Below, piece after piece: positions 15,727 through 20,531 of a stretch of DNA of 20,531 nt. Origin of the DNA: Coemansia sp. RSA 1804 (Eukaryota; Kickxellomycota; Kickxellomycetes; Kickxellales; Kickxellaceae). Below the pieces are notes generated by a model, which saw nothing but the letters and a program-made list of their open reading frames with translations, had not been told where the DNA came from and ran no database searches. The stretch spans positions 1 through 20,531 of the forward strand of contig JANBTH010000330.1 of NCBI GenBank assembly GCA_027578815.1. Direction: 5' to 3'. How positions within the stretch are numbered: position 1 is the first letter of the stretch; every line of letters begins with the position of its first letter. A program made the position numbers and the translations under genes.

Positions 15727-17232
15727 ATCTCTATACCCAATCTAAATACGCATGTGTTGTTGTATGGCCAGTAGCAGCGGGTTGGCGGAGTTTCCTTGGC
15801 TTGGACAAACTAGCGAATGGTCGGTACCAGTAGTATGTGAGTCGGATTAGGATGAAGCGAGAATATGAGAGAGCTGTCGTCTTTGACGGGGTAATGGGCG
15901 AGTGAATAAGAAAGACAAGAGCAACAAGGGGAAGAAATAAAAAAAGGCCACAGAGACTGCGACTGGAGCTGCCAAGTGCTTGCAAAGGAGGGTGGTATGG
16001 CCTATCTCCTAGAGCAGAGTGCGTTGGAGTGTGTGTGAATAAAGCGGGCAACGTGTGCAATGAAAAGGCAAACTGGCAATCGACCCATGCAGCCAGTCCA
16101 GTGACTAGCAGTCAAACAACCAAAGTGAAAAAAGACAAGTAGCTTTGCGATCGCTCCCGCGGTTGCAATCGAAAGGACAATCGAACAAACGGGGGGATGT
16201 TGACGGCGCAGTGAGACGGCAAGCGTGTGTGTAGTGAGAATCAAACGCTTTATGAGAAAGCACAGACGAGGCGGCCCACAGTTGAAGGCTGATCAAGCAA
16301 AAAAAAAAAAAGATGGTCCAACAATGCGCAACAGGTGACAATCAGAGATGCGGTCCGGAAAAGAAAGAAAAAGCGCTGCTAGCTGACCAGCGCAGTTTTT
16401 TCTGGTAGCTGAGTGTGCCGCGAACAAGTGTGAGTGTGGGAGTGCTATTTAGGGTTTACGCGGCTTGCTGGGAACGAGGGCGTGTGGGGAAAGAAAGATG
16501 AGGCAGGCAAGCAGAACAAAAAGAGGCGGCGGCTGGAGCGAATACCGAACAATCGAGGATGGGTTACAGTCCAAAAGCGGATGGGGAAGCAAAGCTAAGC
16601 AGGTAGTTGCGTTGTGCGGCCGTGTTAGACTATGTGGACAACGTGGTCAAGAGTATGGAAAATATATAATACCAGACAGACAACGCTGGAGAAAGAGAGA
16701 GAGAGAGAGAAATCACATCAGCTCTCCAAAAAAACTACATTTCTCTACCAGAACGCCAAAGGCAAAAGAACGCAAGAAGCTCAACTGTACAGCCATTGTC
16801 ATGCCTTGCCAATCGTCAGGTCATGCACAAAAGAAGATCTATGGCCTCTGGCACGCATCGCCTTCTTTCTGCCACCGCGTGCTGGTTCTGTGTGCAGCCA
16901 GCACTCTTTTGCTATTGACAAGCCTTGCAAATCATAAACTTGCAATGCAAATTATTTTGCAGGCAAAGATAGTTTTTTTTGGCTTTGGAACGCAAGCACG
17001 AAAACCAGCTGACGCGAGCAATTCATCCTTTCTCTTCATCAAAATCAAGTTTGGAGCGGAGCTTGCTCCGCAAAAAAAAGAAGAGACTGGTCGCAACAGC
17101 AGTGGATTCGCCGGTTTATCCCTCGTGTATGTATTTCTTTCTTATTCAAGCCCACCATCTGAGCGTGTCGGGTTTGAAGAAGAAATCTTTACATCTTTGC
17201 AGGCCAAGAAACAAAATATCCTGAAATGCAAG
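15727..17232 (-). promoter_or_regulatory. Long intergenic region; probable ATG-poor leader and promoter of the FPGS-like gene
   Basis: No supported gene lies in these 1.5 kb. From 15727 to about 16713 the plus strand is purine-rich and has only two CAT triplets (minus-strand ATG), at 15751 and 16086, against about 20 ATG on the plus strand. This fits a long 5' leader of the FPGS-like gene. A TATATA stretch at 16663-16668 sits where a minus-strand promoter would be expected. Each of the two minus-strand ATGs opens a short ORF (3 codons; 28 codons at 16002-16088). Also present: a GA microsatellite (16695-16710), a run of 13 A (16299-16311) and a telomere-like TTTAGGGTTTA (16448-16458). A plus-strand ORF with ATG at 16498 runs to 17250 (250 residues, Lys/Ser-rich, no recognised domain); I regard it as probably non-coding. 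Confidence 0.5.
16695..16710 (+). repeat. GA dinucleotide microsatellite
   Basis: Eight GA units within a longer purine run, near the inferred promoter of the FPGS-like gene. Confidence 0.85.
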
Positions 17233-18174
17233 CTAATCTATATACTCTGAGCTGCAATTCGCATCGCTGGTCGCTGGATACGCCATCCCAGAAGGCGGCA
17301 GATCGGAGTCGGTGCTTGTGGATGAGCGGCCACTGCGCTCCAGACATCTGTCCACAAGCGACCATGCCGGCTGGTAGCAGCCGTCCTTCAGGAGCGCAGG
17401 ATTGCGCTTTGTGGAATCAACATCGCCAAGCGAGGTGTATCCTTGGTCATAGAGACAGCAATACTGTACGCCCATTTCGCGGATGCCGCCCCAGACATCC
17501 TCGAAAGCCCAGTCAAGCACCGGATTGACTCGCATAAACTCTGGCCAGTCTGCGTCCGTTTTCGAAAAGTACTGGAGTCTCTCGCCATGCGGATCGTCTC
17601 CGCGGGTTCCCACGAATATCGCCTTGATCTCCGGATGGCTGTCCTTGAATGCCTGCAGCCCCTGCTTCATAGGTCCGCTGACCTTCACGAGATCTAGATC
17701 GTACCGAACTACCGAGCGTTCTACGAAATCGTCGACCTCAGGAAACGCCTTCTTGTAGAGAACATACAGAGCGACGAGCGGCGTGGTGCTCAGGCTGTGC
17801 TCTTTATTGTATTTGTACAACGCCGCTCGAACCAGGTGCATCAAGGCTGTGCAGTCCTTGCCGCCGTTAAAACTCAGTGCTATATGCGACGGTCTACAGG
17901 ATAAGCATACAGACAAACCGCATGCATTAGAATGTTGGTTCTGTGCTTGTGACTTCTGTTCTCTCTCTCTTTCTCACTCATTTCAGGTATTCCTTTCTAA
18001 TTGCCTCCAGCACAGATTCGCAGAAACCTACCCGTATCTATTGAATGCAGTTTCTATAACACGCAGGGCACTAGCAACCTTGAGACCAACATTTGTAGGC
18101 TTGCTTGCAAAGTTGTATGCAGTCTCCGATAGCACGGCCATATCAAGCTGCGGAGAGCTCGTTTGTGAAACCAT
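17233..18174 (-). CDS. FAD1: FAD synthetase (FMN adenylyltransferase), two exons
   Basis: Joined from exon 1 (18174 down to 18032) and exon 2 (17893 down to 17233), giving 267 residues. It would transfer AMP from ATP to FMN, making FAD. The fold is the PAPS-reductase-like adenylyltransferase of yeast Fad1 (about 300 residues). Exon 1 supplies the N-terminal helix ending VIETAFNRYG, and splicing restores the reading frame into PSHIALSFNGGKDCT, the ATP pyrophosphate loop (SFNGGKD, 55-61). Further family motifs are GTRGDDPHGE (143-152), RVNPVLDWAFEDVW (169-182) and YCCLYDQGYTSLG (192-204). The last 35 residues are Ser-rich and probably disordered. The start at 18174 is the ATG of exon 1; exon 2 read alone would begin inside the intron and lack a proper N-terminus. 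Confidence 0.93.
17894..18031 (-). other. FAD1 intron (138 bp)
   Basis: On the minus strand the intron begins GTAGGT after TACGG and ends CCTGTAG before ACCGTCG. It splits a Gly codon (GG|A), so phase 2. TTCTAAT some 35 bases before the 3' end is a plausible branch point. A TAG overlaps the donor in frame, so retention truncates the protein at once. The splice is supported by the protein joining exactly at the conserved RYG-xSHIALSFNGGKD boundary. Confidence 0.88.
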
Positions 18175-18681
18175 ATCGACCCAAGAAACAAAGCTATGTA
18201 ATAGTAGGTTGGCTCTTGTTGTGTGCTGTACGCTTACAACTAGACAAATTTAACTAGAAAGCAGACATATAAAGATATGAAATTTGTGGGGATTTTCTCT
18301 GTCGAAAGAAAAAGATAAAAGGGCTAGAGCTGCAATGAAAGAGAAGAGAAAAAGAGAAAAATTGAATGTCTGTTTCAATATAAGAAAGATATCCTCTGTA
18401 AAGAAAAGTGAAGTCGATATACAATGCTCTCTTCCAGATCAGCCGTTAATTTCCCATCCCACGGTCGCGGCACTTGGCCTTTGGTTCTGTGTGTCCAAAG
18501 CCCCATCGGCTTATAGAATATACTGGGAGAACTTGTAGTATAGGCGGACCCTGTGCTGCAGCTGCATTGCACGCATCCTTTGGTTTCTCCAGTGGAGTGT
18601 CCTTTTTATCTTGGAAAGAATGTATAACAAAATGAAATAAGAAGATTGAGTAGACTACACAGCCGTTTCCTTCAAGGCAGA
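18175..18681 (-). promoter_or_regulatory. Intergenic region: LSM7 3' end and FAD1 promoter
   Basis: The 507 bases hold no supported gene. The FAD1-proximal 250 bases on the plus strand are A/G-rich (18290-18420). The stretch 18446-18640 has a more coding-like composition, and one minus-strand frame stays open through it without any ATG (see rejected list). No tRNA-like T-loop or other RNA signature was seen. Confidence 0.4.
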
Positions 18682-19095
18682 CTATTCCGCCTGAACAAAC
18701 GGGTTTGCGATCTCCTCCGAGCCGTCGGTAGGCGAAAGCAGGATGACGCTCGGACCGCGCAGCACAACAAGCCCAATGTACCGCCTCTTCTCCTCAGCCG
18801 GCACGCCGCCCTCCTGCTCCTCAGGGACGCGGATGATCTCCTCGGCATCGTCCAGTACTATGTTTAGCAGCTGATCAAATCCCTTTAGAACCCCCTCCAC
18901 CTCACGCCCACCCATGAACTTTACATGGATACGCTTGTCCGAGTACTTTTTCAAGTCGAAGAACGCATCGCGCTTCTTCTTTTCCTTGTGGTCGCGGTCG
19001 TCGTTGCCATGGTCGCCGTCGGTTTTGCTGTGGTGTAGGTTTCCTCTGCGCTGGCCGCCGCCGCCGCCTCTTGGATAGTATCCGTCGCCACGCAT
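18682..19095 (-). CDS. LSM7: LSM7, Sm-like ring subunit (Lsm1-7 and Lsm2-8 complexes), with an RGG-rich N-terminal extension
   Basis: Predicted 137-residue Sm-fold protein. LSM7 belongs to the cytoplasmic Lsm1-7 ring (with Pat1, in mRNA decapping and decay) and the nuclear Lsm2-8 ring (U6 snRNA). The core is clear: FFDLKKYSDKRIHVKFMGGR (45-64), EGVLKGFDQLLNIVLDDAEE (67-86, Sm1 motif), IGLVVLRGPSVILLSP (107-122, Sm2 motif) and the family ending ANPFVQ. The K-rich lead-in (KEKKKRD) is normal for LSM7. Unusual is the first 35 residues: YYPRGGGGGQRRGN followed by a His/Asp-rich stretch, making the protein longer than the usual 100-115. The codons there look coding, but the ATG at 19095 has only modest support and a 5' UTR intron is possible. 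It is divergent from HPT1. Confidence 0.93.
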   Translation of the reverse strand: MRGDGYYPRGGGGGQRRGNLHHSKTDGDHGNDDRDHKEKKKRDAFFDLKKYSDKRIHVKFMGGREVEGVLKGFDQLLNIVLDDAEEIIRVPEEQEGGVPAEEKRRYIGLVVLRGPSVILLSPTDGSEEIANPFVQAE

Positions 19096-19555
19096 TGAGA
19101 ATCTCTTGTTTCCTTCTGATGTCTGCTGTCCGTCAATTAAAAAGAGAGAGAAGCCGAGAAGACAATGAAAGGCCAAACACGCATTAAATGCAAAGTATAA
19201 TTTACAAACGCAATTGATTCTGAAGCTGAGCAGAAAAGCATTGCAAGTGTGCTGAAGAAGTCGTTTTTTGTGGTTTGCTTTCATGAGCCATACACACTTT
19301 CCGCCAACTGCAATCCCTTGATTTGATAGCCTTGGATCAACGCCGGTTGGATCCCTTACGACATGAGCTGAGGTAAAAAAAAAAAAAAGAACCCTTCTAC
19401 CCCGCCTTTCTTTCTCTCCTTTTTCACTAGAATTTGCAAAGTTTGCTTTGCCAAAGAACCCTATTTTTGTTTCCTCTTGGATTATTGTATATTTACAAAG
19501 CTCTTCTCTCTCTCTTTTGTTTTGTTTTGTTTTTGTTTCCGTATCTGCAACGACA
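19096..19555. promoter_or_regulatory. Divergent promoter region of LSM7 and HPT1
   Basis: The 460 bases between the two start codons hold no credible gene. They include a run of 14 A (19375-19388) and, just before the HPT1 ATG, a CT/TTTTG pyrimidine tract (19501-19540) resembling the other leaders in this window. A poly(A) tract of this length commonly excludes nucleosomes at fungal promoters; that it does so here is inference. Confidence 0.5.
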
Positions 19556-20407
19556 ATGCCTATGGATCCTTCGCAGTGGATTGATGTCAAGGAGGACAAG
19601 TTCAAGTACCAGATCGATCACTTTGTCATTCCTGGCCACTACAAGGATGATGTGGAAAGCATCTTGATTCCACACGGTCTTATCATGGATCGCATTGCCA
19701 AGCTAGCACAGATTATTGCATCGGAATACGATAGCGAGCGCATAGTCGTATGCTGCGTGCTAAAGGGCGGTCACCAGTTCTTCAGCGATCTGATTACATA
19801 CATGAAGAAGGCGCTTAACAAGCAGGGCAAGACGCTGCCGATGACGCTCGAGTTCATCCGTGTCAAGAGCTACGAGAACGACAAGTCCACCGGCAAGGTG
19901 CAGGTCTCCATGACAGAAAAGGAGCTTCAGGATCTGAAAGGAAAGGTAAGCCATCCAAGCGGCCGCAGATTCAGCGATAACATGCATGTTCTGTCAAGAT
20001 CTGCAAAACACATTCGGAAAGACAGAAAGCAATGCGGATATGCCAGCAACGCCAATATACTTTTGTGTTCTTGCATACTGAAAGAAAAAAGCATGATGCT
20101 GCTAATCTCGATGCTTGCTGATTAAATGTAGAACCTGCTTCTTGTTGAGGACATCATTGACACTGGCAACACGATGAGAAAGCTGCTGGAAACGCTGGCA
20201 AAGTACGAGCCAAAGTCCGTCAAGGTCGCTTCGCTTCTCCTCAAGAAGACGCCTTTGTCGTGCGGATACGTGCCTGACTATGTTGGGTTTGCGATTCCTG
20301 ATCTTTTTGTCGTTGGATACTGCCTAGACTACAATGATATATTCCGCGACCTCGACCACATTTGTGCGATTAGCGAGTCGGGCAAGACAAAGTATGCAAC
20401 AAAGTAG
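19556..20407 (+). CDS. HPT1: Hypoxanthine-guanine phosphoribosyltransferase, animal-type, two exons
   Basis: Joined from 19556-19945 and 20132-20407, giving 221 residues (human HPRT is 218). It would salvage hypoxanthine and guanine with PRPP to IMP and GMP in the cytosol. The sequence follows the animal/protist HPRT type more closely than yeast Hpt1. Motifs: VLKGGHQFFSDL (68-79, pyrophosphate loop), EFIRVKSYENDKSTG (99-113, mobile active-site loop), VEDIIDTGNTM (135-145, PRPP-binding signature), and VPDYVGFAIPDLFVVGYCLDYND (177-199), which holds the purine-contacting residues. All expected catalytic acids (Glu136, Asp137, Asp140) are present. The ATG at 19556 (MPMDPSQWID) follows a CAACGACA context; the frame stays open upstream but only through T-rich, non-ATG sequence. 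A run of nine C (20414-20422) follows the stop. Confidence 0.95.
19946..20131 (+). other. HPT1 intron (186 bp)
   Basis: It begins GTAAGC after the AAG of GK130 and ends AAATGTAG before AACCTGCTTCTTG. It is phase 0. Its length is a multiple of three, but an in-frame TAA (20123-20125) sits just before the acceptor, so a retained intron would give a protein lacking the PRPP-binding site. TGCTAAT about 30 bases from the 3' end is a likely branch point. Removal joins the HPRT protein precisely. Confidence 0.92.
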
Positions 20408-20531
20408 GCGCTTCCCCCCCCCAGTATTCGCCTGTCGCCAGAGAGGGGCCACCTAATATGTTGTTTCTACGTTTTGAAGAACTCTGGATATGATCAATGA
20501 ACTCAGCTCCTTCCTGCCTTTACTTGCTTTT

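Noticed and set aside
16498..17250. Plus-strand ORF of 250 residues with an ATG in the FPGS-like/FAD1 gap
   Set aside because: The first half is antisense to the inferred leader, where T-depletion on the plus strand removes stops. The product is Lys/Arg/Ser low complexity with no recognised motif, and it runs into the FAD1 3' end. RNA-seq on the plus strand would decide.
18446..18690. Minus-strand frame open through the LSM7-FAD1 gap (ends ...RDRGMGN then TAA)
   Set aside because: The composition looks coding-like, but the frame has no upstream ATG, overlaps the LSM7 end in another frame, and no convincing splice acceptor with a partner exon was found. A missed terminal exon cannot be excluded.
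1..20531. tRNA, rRNA, CRISPR, transposon or viral elements
   Set aside because: No T-loop-like GGTTCRAnnCC in a gap, no spaced repeats, no terminal inverted repeats, and no transposase, integrase or reverse transcriptase motifs were found by eye on either strand.

Overview
The window is nuclear DNA from a fungus, most likely an early-diverging lineage (Zoopagomycota/Kickxellomycotina or Mucoromycota type; this placement is inference from style, not a search). Supporting signs are an AreA/Gln3-type N-terminal domain on a GATA factor (a fungal domain), two short GT-AG introns, long intronless ORFs full of Ser/Gln/Asn low complexity, and pyrimidine-rich leaders. I see no bacterial operons, rRNA, tRNA, CRISPR array, transposon or virus.

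Ten protein genes are supported, left to right: a two-finger GATA transcription factor (+, 1255-4005) behind a very long leader; YIP1, an ER/Golgi membrane protein (-, 4320-5057); TAF5, a TFIID/SAGA subunit (+, 5565-7928); an unrecognised, disordered 677-residue protein with PIP-box-like and SUMO-interaction-like motifs (-, 8195-10228); MRM1, a mitochondrial rRNA 2'-O-ribose methyltransferase (+, 10640-11653); a ZRANB3-like HNH protein with C-terminal PIP-like and SUMO-interaction motifs (+, 11991-13433); a divergent folylpolyglutamate-synthase-like protein that has lost its catalytic signatures (-, 13600-15726); FAD1, FAD synthetase (-, two exons, 17233-18174); LSM7 (-, 18682-19095); and an animal-type hypoxanthine-guanine phosphoribosyltransferase (+, two exons, 19556-20407).

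Most genes are unlinked housekeeping functions (transcription, secretion, mitochondrial ribosome, flavin and purine metabolism, RNA decay/splicing). The accessory interest lies in 8.2-15.7 kb. Two proteins there carry motifs expected for reading PCNA and SUMO, which suggests replication-fork or DNA-repair roles, and next to them is the apparent FPGS pseudoenzyme.

At the regulatory level, two genes (the GATA factor and the FPGS-like gene) have leaders of about 1 kb that are strikingly poor in ATG on the coding strand and carry only one or two tiny upstream ORFs. This suggests long 5' UTRs under translational constraint. Several intergenic regions are probable shared divergent promoters (YIP1/TAF5, unknown/MRM1, LSM7/HPT1).
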